Below the pieces are notes generated by a model. It did no database searches, was not told the origin of the DNA, and saw only the letters and a list, made by a program, of their open reading frames with translations. Made by a program: the position numbers and the translations under genes. Shown piece by piece: positions 1 to 7,486 of a DNA stretch of 39,610 nucleotides; within the stretch, counting starts at the first letter, position 1, and every line of letters begins with the position of its first letter. Source of the stretch: an uncultured Mucilaginibacter sp. (GTDB taxonomy: Bacteria; Bacteroidota; Bacteroidia; Sphingobacteriales; Sphingobacteriaceae); contig CAIPDP010000016.1 in assembly GCA_903863845.1 (NCBI GenBank), positions 1 through 39,610 of the forward strand, given 5' to 3'.

Positions 1-3
1 ATC

Positions 4-1101
4 CTATATTCCTTTAAGCGTTTGCGTAGTAATATAATCAACCACGTCGGCAAAGTTATGGTTTTGTTCGTAAACCGCCAGCTGGCGGTCGGCGCCAGTT
101 CCATGCTCAAGTATTTTGTGTACGTATTGCAGGTCTTCCCGGCAGCCCAATTCGTCAACTACATCGTCTACAAAATCAAGCAATTCCAATACCAGTGAGC
201 GGGTATTCACTTCCATTTCCTTGCCAAAATCAATCATTTTACCGTCAATACCATAGCGAGCGGCACGCCATTTATTTTCGTTGATCAGCGCCCTATTATA
301 GGTAATAAAGGCCATGTTTTGCAGACGCAGTTTGTATAGCTTGGCACAAAGCGCCTGAAATAGCGCTACAAAAGCCATGGTTTCGTCGATAAGCATCGGG
401 CAATCGCATATCCTGAATTCGATGGTCTCGAAGAAAGGATGAACCCGGATGTCCCACCATATTTTCTTGGCATTATCGATGCAATTGGTCTTTACCAATA
501 ACTTGATATAACGGTCGTATTCCTCAATACTGCTGAAATAATCAGGTATACCAGTACGCGGAAATTTATCAAATACTTTGGTACGAAACGATTTAAACCC
601 GGTATTGCGTCCTTCCCAAAATGGCGAATTGGTGGACAAAGCATAAACGTGCGGCAGAAAATAACGTACCTGGTTAGCTATATGTACTGCCAGGTCGCGT
701 GATTGTATACCCACATGCACATGCAAACCGAAGATCAGGTTTGAGCGTGCCGCATCCTGCATTTCATCCACGATCTCAAAATAGCGGGGATGATCGGTGA
801 TCAACTGGTGTTCCCAGAGCGAGAAAGGGTGAGTGCCGGCGGCACCGACACGAAGGCCCAACTCACCGGCCAGTTGTGCTACAGTACCACGCAGTTTGCT
901 TACCTCTTTACGCGCTTCCGTGGTGTTGCGGCAAATGCTGGTGCCTACCTCAACTACGGCCTGGTGCATTTCGGCTTTTACCTGGTCCTCCAGTATTTTT
1001 TGCGCGCCTTCTACGATCTTCTGTTCATGCGACCGCAGCTCCCGCGTCACTGGGTCCACCACCATAAATTCTTCTTCGACGCCTAGGGTAAATTCGTTCA
1101 T
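4..1101 (-). CDS. ybdK: YbdK-type carboxylate-amine ligase (GCS2 family)
   Basis: This 365-residue protein belongs to the glutamate-cysteine ligase type 2 (YbdK) family, enzymes that use ATP to join a carboxylate to an amine. The N-terminal GVEEEF (residues 7-12) and the HVHVG motif (127-131) are the family's metal/ATP-binding signatures, and the length is near the family norm. It begins at ATG and ends at TAG just inside the window, so it is complete. It lies 55 bases downstream of the ATP-grasp gene on the same strand and is probably co-transcribed with it. E. coli YbdK has weak glutamate-cysteine ligase activity, but the real substrate here cannot be read from sequence; pairing with an ATP-grasp ligase suggests a dedicated peptide or amide product rather than glutathione. 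Confidence 0.9.
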   Translation of the reverse strand: MNEFTLGVEEEFMVVDPVTRELRSHEQKIVEGAQKILEDQVKAEMHQAVVEVGTSICRNTTEARKEVSKLRGTVAQLAGELGLRVGAAGTHPFSLWEHQLITDHPRYFEIVDEMQDAARSNLIFGLHVHVGIQSRDLAVHIANQVRYFLPHVYALSTNSPFWEGRNTGFKSFRTKVFDKFPRTGIPDYFSSIEEYDRYIKLLVKTNCIDNAKKIWWDIRVHPFFETIEFRICDCPMLIDETMAFVALFQALCAKLYKLRLQNMAFITYNRALINENKWRAARYGIDGKMIDFGKEMEVNTRSLVLELLDFVDDVVDELGCREDLQYVHKILEHGTGADRQLAVYEQNHNFADVVDYITTQTLKGI

Positions 1102-1156
1102 AATTCTAATCTGGATTTATATTATGCATTGGTGTTTTAATCCCTCCAATATCAAA

Positions 1157-2155
1157 TTACTTTTTTGCGCTTGACTTTTTTTCTACTTTTTTCTCATTAT
1201 CCAAAAGCGGCAAGCCTGCTGCACCCGTCTTCACATACTCGCCCCAGGTTAAGTTATCGCGGCCATCTTTTTGTTTTTTTGCACGTTCAATAGCATAATC
1301 GGCAGCGGTTTCAACCACCCAATCGAAATTTTCCTGCCCAACGCTGGTTACTTCGGCATCCGGAGCTGGGTTACAGAAATCGATAGCGTAAGGCACACCG
1401 TCGCGGATAGCAAACTCAACCGTGTTAAAATCGTAACCTAAATATTTATTCAGTTTGATAACGTAGTTTTTTACAAGGTCCAATAATTTCTTTGCTGCCG
1501 GTGCTTTGCCATGCTCATAGCGTAAATGGTGCGGGTTACGTGGCTCGTACTGCATAATGCGCACATGCTTGCCGCCAATGCAATAACAGCGGAAATAGTC
1601 GTCGAAAGTAATCTCTTCCTGCAACATCATTACATATTGTTTGGTGAGATCATATTTCTCAAAAAACTCATCCTTATGATGCAGCTTGTAAACTTCCTTC
1701 CAGCCACCGCCGTCAAATGGTTTCATATAAGCAGGGAAACCAACATAATTGAAAATGGCATCCCAATCCAAAGGAAAAGCCAGGTTGCGAAATGATTGCG
1801 AGGTAGTATCATCCGGCAAATCTTTTGATGGTAGAATTACCGTTTTAGGAACCGGTACACCAATTTTAACCGCCAGTGCATTATTAAAAAACTTCTCATC
1901 AGCACTCCACCAAAATGGATTATTGATAACCGCTGTGCCGCTGATAGCAGCATTTTTAAGCATGGCCCGATAGAAGGGAACATCCTGTGATATCCTGTCG
2001 ATAATAACCGAATAGCCCGAAGCCTCGGCTTGCATCACCTTATCAATGTGTACAAACTCCGCTGCAATATCTTTTTCACCTTTTTGGTTGACGCGGTCAA
2101 CAAAAGCATGGGGGAACGAATTTTCCTGGCCGAAGAGTATCCCTATTTTTTTCAT
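1157..2155 (-). CDS. ATP-grasp family ligase, RimK/glutathione-synthase-like
   Basis: A 332-residue ATP-grasp protein. The core is visible: K145 in a glycine-rich loop (PFDGGGWKE, 146-154), the adenine-contacting strand ending in EE at 180-181, and the metal-binding E247, D259 and N262 (AIDFCNP). Such enzymes activate a carboxylate as acyl-phosphate and couple it to an amine or thiol. I chose the ATG at 2155 (MKKIGILFG), where the first beta strand starts. An upstream in-frame ATG would add 18 residues, but they are encoded by one arm of an inverted repeat (2183-2205) and look non-native. The C-terminus is a lysine-rich tail (KKVEKKSSAKK). It sits between an esterase-fold gene and the YbdK gene on the same strand. 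Substrate unknown. Confidence 0.88.
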   Translation of the reverse strand: MKKIGILFGQENSFPHAFVDRVNQKGEKDIAAEFVHIDKVMQAEASGYSVIIDRISQDVPFYRAMLKNAAISGTAVINNPFWWSADEKFFNNALAVKIGVPVPKTVILPSKDLPDDTTSQSFRNLAFPLDWDAIFNYVGFPAYMKPFDGGGWKEVYKLHHKDEFFEKYDLTKQYVMMLQEEITFDDYFRCYCIGGKHVRIMQYEPRNPHHLRYEHGKAPAAKKLLDLVKNYVIKLNKYLGYDFNTVEFAIRDGVPYAIDFCNPAPDAEVTSVGQENFDWVVETAADYAIERAKKQKDGRDNLTWGEYVKTGAAGLPLLDNEKKVEKKSSAKK

Positions 2156-2182
2156 ATTATGTTGTTTAGCTGTTTGATATGA

Positions 2183-2309
2183 GATTTGAGCTATGAGAAT
2201 TGAGACCATTTGTTCCGGCTCAATTTCAATACCTAAAACTGCACATCTGATTATATACTTTCTAATTTTAAACTATAAAACTACTATCTCAAATTTCATG
2301 TCTCAAATC
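2183..2309. repeat. Intergenic element bounded by imperfect inverted repeats
   Basis: Two 23-base arms, 2183-2205 and 2287-2309, are inverted copies of each other with 19 of 23 positions matching (shared core GATTTGAG then ATGA.A.TTGAGA). They enclose 81 AT-rich bases without a gene. The right arm reaches the first base of the esterase stop codon and the left arm lies just upstream of the ATP-grasp start. It may be a small MITE-like element or a degenerate intergenic repeat; no clear target-site duplication is visible. Confidence 0.55.
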
Positions 2310-3016
2310 TACCTTATCGTCGATAAATAATGCGGAAACATCGCGCGCCACATCGGCCAGTCGTGTTCACCAATTCCGCGTACATCCAGCCAGTGATTGA
2401 TATTTTTTTGCCATAAAATGCTTGATAGTCTGTCATTATCTCCTCTGCAAATATCATTTTCTGCAGTGCCCAAAATGATGTTCATTTCCCATAACTCGGG
2501 CCGGTTGTTGCCTGGTAAAAAATCGGGTGGGTTATTATAAAACACATCATCATTATAAAAACCGCCAATAAATTGCTTTACGTCAAAAGCACCACTCATG
2601 CTAAACAGGTGCGCTACCCTGTCGGGATGCTTAAGCGCAAAATTTGCGGCATGGTATCCCCCAAAGCTACAACCCGCGGTGGCTACTTTGCCAACACCGG
2701 TTTCATGCATGGCCCAGGGTGCAAGCTCATTGTAAAGCATCTGATCGTAGATATTGTAATTGCGCGCCCGCTCGGCCGGTGAAACGCCTTTATTGTACCA
2801 GGTTAGCCAGTCGAAACTATCGGGGCAATAGATCTTTACCAGGCCCTCGTTCACAAACCAGGCCACCGAATCGATCAATCCTTCGTCTTTATTCTGGTAA
2901 AATCGACCCTTTGAGGTAGGAAATAAGATAACCGGAAATCCACGTTCGCCGAATACCAGCATTTCTACGTCGAGACCCAAAATATGCGAATACCATTTGT
3001 GATATTGTTCTACCAA
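2309..3016 (-). CDS. Esterase-like alpha/beta hydrolase (PF00756-type)
   Basis: A 235-residue alpha/beta hydrolase of the putative-esterase (esterase D) type. The nucleophile elbow is GCSFGG (115-120, S117); D188 and H218 (GEHDW) are plausible remaining triad members. There is no signal peptide, so it is probably cytoplasmic. The only start that keeps the N-terminal HKWYS and first beta strand is TTG at 3016; the next ATG (codon 19) would cut into the fold. It is the first gene of the minus-strand run leading to the ATP-grasp and YbdK-type ligases, and it diverges from a second esterase-fold gene. This context suggests it hydrolyses an ester or amide linked to whatever the two ligases make; that is inference. 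Confidence 0.85.
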   Translation of the reverse strand: MVEQYHKWYSHILGLDVEMLVFGERGFPVILFPTSKGRFYQNKDEGLIDSVAWFVNEGLVKIYCPDSFDWLTWYNKGVSPAERARNYNIYDQMLYNELAPWAMHETGVGKVATAGCSFGGYHAANFALKHPDRVAHLFSMSGAFDVKQFIGGFYNDDVFYNNPPDFLPGNNRPELWEMNIILGTAENDICRGDNDRLSSILWQKNINHWLDVRGIGEHDWPMWRAMFPHYLSTIR

Positions 3017-3112
3017 AATACTTGCAGGATTAAGATGGTAAGTTAATAGCTTTCATTCAATTTGGCAACATTAGTATAAATTAATCCGTATAATTATTTA
3101 AGAGAGATACAC

Positions 3113-3120
3113 TATTTTTG
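3113..3120 (+). promoter_or_regulatory. Putative -7 box of the plus-strand esterase gene
   Basis: TATTTTTG is a full match to the Bacteroidota -7 consensus TAnnTTTG, 25 bases before the ATG at 3146. No convincing -33 TTG stands at the usual distance, so the assignment rests on the -7 box alone. Confidence 0.45.
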
Positions 3121-3145
3121 CACCTTATTAAATTTTTTTTGAACG

Positions 3146-3961
3146 ATGTATTTGGGCCGGACCGTGAGTGAAATGTCAATATCTGCAACTACCATAACAA
3201 TTGATTCTGAATACCTGAAAAGGGATGTAACCATCTCTTTATTAATGCCCGATGAACTGGTTTCTGTCGAGCCAATAAACCTGCTATTGTTAAACGATGG
3301 GCAGGAAATGGAGAATATAAAGCTTGCTGATACACTCAGTGTGTTATCTGAGGCGGGTATGATCAAACCTTTGATCGTTGTTGCGGTACATGCAGGCAAT
3401 GATCGTTTACATGAGTACGGGGTAGCGGGACATCCTGATTTTAAACACCGCGGGTCGAAAGCTTCCGTTTATACAAAATTTATCACCCTCGAACTTTTAC
3501 CGTTGATCAAAAGGGAAACCGGTATTGATGATTTTGATACGACCGCCTATGCCGGTTTTTCACTGGGAGGTTTATCGGCGATGGATATTGCCTGGCATCA
3601 TCCTGAATTGTTTAACAAAACGGGCGTATTTTCAGGCTCGTTCTGGTGGCGCAGCAAAGAACTGGGTAAAGGTTATACTGATGGCGACCGTATTATGCAT
3701 CATGTGATCCGTGAATCAAAACATACACCAGCACTTAAATTCTGGTTGCAAACCGGCACCAAAGATGAAACAGCCGACCGCAATAAAAACGGCATCATCG
3801 ACTCGATCGACGATACGGTTGATATCATCAAAGAACTGGAAGCTAAAGGTTATACCCGGCCGGCGGATATTCAATACCTGGAACTGCTTAACGGCACGCA
3901 CAGCACCTCTACCTGGGCCTATGCTTTGCCAAAGTTTTTGGTTTGGGCGTTTGGGAGGTAG
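3146..3961 (+). CDS. Esterase-like alpha/beta hydrolase with an EF-hand-like loop
   Basis: A 271-residue esterase D-like hydrolase. The nucleophile elbow is GFSLGG (137-142, S139), and H252 in GTHSTSTW is the likely catalytic histidine. At 211-222 lies a loop with D211, N213, N215, G216, D219 and D222, the spacing of a calcium-binding EF-hand or dockerin loop; it directly follows TGTKDE, which probably carries the acidic triad residue. A second ATG at codon 10 (MSISATTI) is possible, but the -7 box at 3113 leaves room for the first. There is no signal peptide. It diverges from the other esterase gene and is the plus-strand side of the ligase/hydrolase module. Confidence 0.85.
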   Translation: MYLGRTVSEMSISATTITIDSEYLKRDVTISLLMPDELVSVEPINLLLLNDGQEMENIKLADTLSVLSEAGMIKPLIVVAVHAGNDRLHEYGVAGHPDFKHRGSKASVYTKFITLELLPLIKRETGIDDFDTTAYAGFSLGGLSAMDIAWHHPELFNKTGVFSGSFWWRSKELGKGYTDGDRIMHHVIRESKHTPALKFWLQTGTKDETADRNKNGIIDSIDDTVDIIKELEAKGYTRPADIQYLELLNGTHSTSTWAYALPKFLVWAFGR

Positions 3962-3969
3962 GTGTTTGT

Positions 3970-4037
3970 CCCGATAGTTATCGGGATGGTTGTATTAGTT
4001 GTACTGGTTGTATTAGTTATCCCGATAGCTATCGGGA
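3970..4037. repeat. Pair of CCCGATAG.TATCGGG palindromes with a 13-base direct repeat
   Basis: Palindromes at 3970-3985 (central AGTT variant) and 4021-4036 (AGCT) are each followed by ATGGTTG. Between them GGTTGTATTAGTT occurs twice, 18 bases apart (3988 and 4006). The first palindrome begins 9 bases after the esterase stop and could form a transcript-end hairpin. The same palindrome recurs at 37823 and in the array at 38584-39237. The rest of this gap up to 4173 shows nothing recognisable. Confidence 0.8.
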
Positions 4038-4173
4038 TGGTTGCACTGATAGCTAGCAGGTCAGTTTTAGTCACCGAATTATTGGGTTGGTAGCTTTTCT
4101 GATAAGATTGGGCTTGTCATATAGGGTTCAGGTCTTTGGATTTCAAGATCGTTTTTTGTAAATTAGCTTTATT

Positions 4174-4380
4174 ATGAGCATTACAAAATTGGTTGAAATG
4201 ATAAATAAACTGCCTGCGGATAAGCAAAGGGAGGTGGAGGATTTTATTTTTTCGCTGGTAACTGATACAGTTTCAGGAGAAAAAAATACCCCCCTCACTT
4301 ATGGCAGCATGAAAGGTCTGATCAGGTATATGGCAAATGATTTCGATGAGCCTTTAGAGGATTTCAAAGAATATATGTAA
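4174..4380 (+). CDS. VapB-like antitoxin, DUF2281 type
   Basis: A 68-residue protein beginning MSITKLVEMINKLP followed by an acidic helix (REVEDFIFSLV), which resembles the DUF2281 domain found in antitoxins paired with PIN toxins. The middle (GSMKGLIRYMANDF) and acidic C-terminus (EPLEDFKEYM) probably wrap around the toxin. It ends two bases before the toxin ATG, the usual coupled antitoxin-toxin order. Such pairs usually repress their own promoter; no operator is obvious. Family assignment is from recognition of the N-terminus and context. Confidence 0.78.
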   Translation: MSITKLVEMINKLPADKQREVEDFIFSLVTDTVSGEKNTPLTYGSMKGLIRYMANDFDEPLEDFKEYM

Positions 4381-4382
4381 CT

Positions 4383-4766
4383 ATGGAGTATTTAGTAGAT
4401 ACTCACACCTTATTGTGGTATTTGGATGGTCACCCTGCCCTTCCTCGAAATGTAGCGATAGCCTTAGATAAGTCAGATAAAATCGTAGTCAGTATAGTAT
4501 CTCTTTGGGAAATAACCATTAAAAATAGTTTAGGTAAAATCGAACTTTCTATTTCATTGGAGGAGATTTATAGCAGTCTTAGTGCCGGGAATGGATTTAG
4601 TATTTTAGATATTTCGTTTGACCACCTTATCAGCCTAAGTAAATTAAATCACTATCACAACGATCCATTTGACCGTTTGCTTATCGCCCAGGCCATTTCT
4701 GAAAATTTAACCATAGTTTCAGCAGACCGCCATTTTAGCGAATATCCCGTGGGAGTACTTTGGTAA
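4383..4766 (+). CDS. PIN-domain ribonuclease toxin, VapC-like
   Basis: A 127-residue PIN-domain protein. The acidic metal-binding residues are all present: D6 (YLVDTH), E43 (SLWEI), D97 (HNDPFDRLLIAQA) and D115 (VSADRHF), so the nuclease should be active. VapC toxins cleave RNA, often initiator tRNA or a rRNA loop, when freed from antitoxin; the target here is unknown. It follows the DUF2281-type antitoxin by two bases. The HxDPFDRLLIAQA segment is typical of the PIN subgroup paired with DUF2281 proteins. Confidence 0.88.
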   Translation: MEYLVDTHTLLWYLDGHPALPRNVAIALDKSDKIVVSIVSLWEITIKNSLGKIELSISLEEIYSSLSAGNGFSILDISFDHLISLSKLNHYHNDPFDRLLIAQAISENLTIVSADRHFSEYPVGVLW

Positions 4767-4792
4767 AAAAATGACCAATTTAATGAACCCTT

Positions 4793-5299
4793 TTAGTTTT
4801 TCCCCGAAAACGGCTGTACCGACCGCCCCATCCTGTACATGACCAATAGCGGAAAAATTACCCAGGCAGCGTTTGATAACAATACGCGATCCAGTCGCGG
4901 TGTGGCGTGTTCGCCCAATACTTCTTCAAAAAGGATAATAGAAACATTGGTTAGCATAACCGATGCCCAAACGATACTGCCAAACCGTATCCAGTTTTTC
5001 CCTTTGGCATAAGCATAGATAGCAAAGGCATAAAACGGACCGAAAAACAATGCGTCTATCCATATCGTGGCCCGCCACCAGGCTGGCCGGGCCATCAATA
5101 CCGGGTCGAAGTTGGAGCCGTACCAATGCACCAGTTTCACCATACTGGCAGGCGGCCAAAGGGGGTAGTTAAAATGATGTGGATCGGCTATGATCAACTG
5201 CTCCACATCAACGATATAGGTAATAAAAAACAGGTTGATGCAAAAAAATACGATCAAAGCAATATCTATCGGTCTTTTGGATAATGGAAGGGATGACAT
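4793..5299 (-). CDS. Four-TM membrane protein, EXPERA (EBP/TMEM97)-like
   Basis: A 168-residue protein with about four membrane segments (roughly 12-30, 83-97, 107-127 and 138-156). Features resembling the EXPERA fold of emopamil-binding protein and TMEM97 are the early acidic VDVE after helix 1, the W-P and Y..DPVLM stretch, WWRATIWIDALFFGPFYAF and a later NVSIILFEE. EXPERA proteins in eukaryotes are sterol isomerases or sterol/lipid-binding receptors; the role in bacteria is open. The gene stands alone between the VapC-like toxin (convergent) and typA (divergent). The family call is by residue pattern only and moderately sure. Confidence 0.6.
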   Translation of the reverse strand: MSSLPLSKRPIDIALIVFFCINLFFITYIVDVEQLIIADPHHFNYPLWPPASMVKLVHWYGSNFDPVLMARPAWWRATIWIDALFFGPFYAFAIYAYAKGKNWIRFGSIVWASVMLTNVSIILFEEVLGEHATPRLDRVLLSNAAWVIFPLLVMYRMGRSVQPFSGKN

Positions 5300-5488
5300 G
5301 ACTGGCTTTTTGCTTGCAGGATGAAGATAAGGAAAAGCAGGGAATTTCTGATTTATTGATTTTATGCCGATTTATTTTTAAAGATCGCCACCAGCCTGGC
5401 ACCAGCGCCACCCGCCTCGCGCCAGGCACCACCCGTCACCCACCCAATGTTAAGCCAAAATCATTTCTCGGCTAATAGTTGGCTATCC

Positions 5489-5520
5489 TTTCCAAATCCG
5501 GTTAATTAACCGTACCTTCG
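5489..5520 (+). promoter_or_regulatory. Putative typA promoter
   Basis: TTTC at 5489 and TACCTTCG at 5513-5520 are 20 bases apart, a near match to the Bacteroidota -33/-7 pattern (TTTG and TAnnTTTG, one mismatch each). Transcription would start near 5526, giving a leader of about 43 bases. Upstream, 5300-5488 has no gene; a 7-base inverted repeat GCCTGGC/GCCAGGC lies at 5394-5427. Confidence 0.45.
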
Positions 5521-5533
5521 CGCAAAATTTAGA

Positions 5534-5550
5534 CCGTAGAAAGGCTACGG
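5534..5550 (+). promoter_or_regulatory. Short hairpin in the typA leader
   Basis: CCGTAG and CTACGG form a perfect six-pair stem with a five-base loop, ending 18 bases before the typA ATG. It falls between the predicted start of transcription and the start codon, so it would be in the 5' untranslated RNA. It could stabilise the message or affect ribosome loading; there is no U-tract for termination. Confidence 0.45.
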
Positions 5551-5568
5551 AAGAGAGGCAGCATTTTC

Positions 5569-7380
5569 ATGCAAAAAATCAGAAATATTGCGATCATCGC
5601 ACACGTTGACCACGGAAAAACTACCCTGGTTGATAAGATATTACACAGTTGCGCTATCTTTAGGGATAACCAGGAGACAGGCGAACTGATATTAGATAAT
5701 AACGACCTGGAACGCGAGCGTGGTATTACCATCGTTTCCAAAAACGTTTCGGTACGCTATAAAGACGTTAAAATTAACATCATTGACACTCCTGGTCACG
5801 CCGACTTTGGCGGTGAAGTGGAACGGGTATTAAAAATGGCCGATGGCGTGTTGTTATTGTGCGATGCGTTTGAAGGCGCAATGCCCCAAACTCGTTTTGT
5901 AACGCAAAAAGCTTTATCGCTGGGCTTAAAACCGATAGTGGTTGTAAACAAGGTTGATAAGGAAAACTGTCGCCCTGAAGAAGTTTACGAACAGATATTC
6001 GAATTATTCTTCAATCTGGAAGCAACCGAAGATCAGCTTGATTTCCCGGTGATCTACGGTTCGTCAAAACAGGGTTGGATGAGCACCGACTGGAAAAAGC
6101 CTACCGAAGACATTTTCCCTTTGATGGATACCATCCTTTCTCATATTCCCTCAGCGCCTATAGCTGAAGGTACTTTGCAAATGCAGATCACCTCACTGGA
6201 TTATTCTTCGTTCGTTGGCCGTATCGCTATTGGTCGCGTTGCAAGGGGTGTGATCAAAGAAAATCAGCCGGTATCCCTTGTAAAACGCGATGGAAAGATC
6301 CAGAAATCGCGTATCAAAGAGCTTTATACATTCGAAGGTCTTGGTAAAGTGAAAGTATCCGAAGTGAAATCGGGCGATATATGTGCTGTTGTTGGTATTG
6401 AAGGTTTTGAAATTGGAGATACCATTGCTGATTTTGAAAATCCTGAACAATTGGCCGTTATTAAAATTGATGAGCCAACCATGAACATGTTGTTCACCAT
6501 CAATACTTCACCATTTTTTGGTAAGGAAGGTAAGTTCGTGACCTCACGTCACCTGCGCGACCGCCTGTTTAAAGAAATGGAGAAAAACCTGGCACTGAAA
6601 GTAGTTGAAACGGAGTCGCCTGATTCATACCTGGTTTATGGTCGTGGTATCCTCCACTTATCTGTATTGATCGAAACCATGCGTCGTGAAGGTTACGAAT
6701 TGCAGGTAGGCCAGCCACAGGTGATCATCAAAGAAATTGACGGTGTAAAATGCGAGCCGGTGGAAACACTGATCGTTGACGTACCTGGCGAAGTTGCAGG
6801 TAAAGTAATTGAGCTGGTAACTCAGCGCAAAGGCGACCTACTGGTAATGGAACCTAAAGGCGATCTGCAGCATTTGGAATTTGAGATCCCAGCCCGTGGT
6901 ATCATTGGGTTACGTAACAACGTTTTAACAGCAACTGGTGGCGAGGCGATCATGGCTCACCGCTTTAAATCATACGAGCCCTGGAAAGGTTCTATCCCCG
7001 GTAGGTTGAATGGTGTTTTGGTATCGATGGATACCGGCAAAACCACCGCTTTTGCCATTGATACACTGCAGGACAGAGGTCGTTTCTTTATCGATCCGGG
7101 AGTTGATATTTACGAAGGACAGGTTTTAGGTGAGCATATCCGCGATAACGATCTGGTGATCAATTTGACCAAAGGAAAGCAGTTAACTAACATGCGTGCA
7201 TCTGGTAGTGATACCAACGTGCGTATAGCTCCTGCTATCAAATTTTCGCTCGAAGAATCGATGGAATATATCCAGGCTGATGAGTACATCGAAGTTACAC
7301 CACTAAGCATCCGCATGCGCAAGATATACCTTACCGAGAATGAACGTAAGGTAAACTCGAAGAAGTTTGTTAATCAGTGA
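5569..7380 (+). CDS. typA: Translational GTPase TypA/BipA
   Basis: A 603-residue ribosome-associated GTPase, close to the 607 residues of E. coli BipA. GTPase motifs are AHVDHGKTT (11-19), the switch region with RGIT, DTPGHADF and NKVD; EF-G-like domains and the TypA-specific C-terminal domain follow (RGIIGLRN, then TPLSIRMRK near the end). BipA binds the ribosome like EF-G/LepA and helps 50S assembly and growth under cold or stress. It is a single-gene unit: promoter and leader hairpin upstream, intrinsic terminator 25 bases after the stop. Confidence 0.98.
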   Translation: MQKIRNIAIIAHVDHGKTTLVDKILHSCAIFRDNQETGELILDNNDLERERGITIVSKNVSVRYKDVKINIIDTPGHADFGGEVERVLKMADGVLLLCDAFEGAMPQTRFVTQKALSLGLKPIVVVNKVDKENCRPEEVYEQIFELFFNLEATEDQLDFPVIYGSSKQGWMSTDWKKPTEDIFPLMDTILSHIPSAPIAEGTLQMQITSLDYSSFVGRIAIGRVARGVIKENQPVSLVKRDGKIQKSRIKELYTFEGLGKVKVSEVKSGDICAVVGIEGFEIGDTIADFENPEQLAVIKIDEPTMNMLFTINTSPFFGKEGKFVTSRHLRDRLFKEMEKNLALKVVETESPDSYLVYGRGILHLSVLIETMRREGYELQVGQPQVIIKEIDGVKCEPVETLIVDVPGEVAGKVIELVTQRKGDLLVMEPKGDLQHLEFEIPARGIIGLRNNVLTATGGEAIMAHRFKSYEPWKGSIPGRLNGVLVSMDTGKTTAFAIDTLQDRGRFFIDPGVDIYEGQVLGEHIRDNDLVINLTKGKQLTNMRASGSDTNVRIAPAIKFSLEESMEYIQADEYIEVTPLSIRMRKIYLTENERKVNSKKFVNQ

Positions 7381-7405
7381 TTGATTAATTCTTATTAGTT
7401 ATCAG

Positions 7406-7437
7406 GAGCCGGGGAACATGTTTTTCCGGCTCTTTTT
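7406..7437 (+). terminator. Intrinsic terminator of typA
   Basis: GAGCCGG (7406-7412) pairs with CCGGCTC (7426-7432), directly followed by TTTTT. The position 25 bases after the typA stop fits a Rho-independent terminator. Confidence 0.85.
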
Positions 7438-7458
7438 AATTTAAGTTACTGAATCTTG

Positions 7459-7466
7459 TATCTTGG
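7459..7466 (+). promoter_or_regulatory. Tentative promoter box before the flippase gene
   Basis: TATCTTGG resembles the -7 box TAnnTTTG with one T missing, 20 bases before the ATG at 7487. The same TTGTATCTTG string occurs before the PpiD gene (34182-34191), which supports it as a local promoter variant. Confidence 0.3.
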
Positions 7467-7486
7467 CTCCTGATTCTTAATTAAGT

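Noticed and set aside
2156..2209. 18-residue N-terminal extension of the ATP-grasp protein from an upstream ATG
   Set aside because: The extension is encoded by an arm of an inverted repeat and precedes the natural first beta strand MKKIGILFG.
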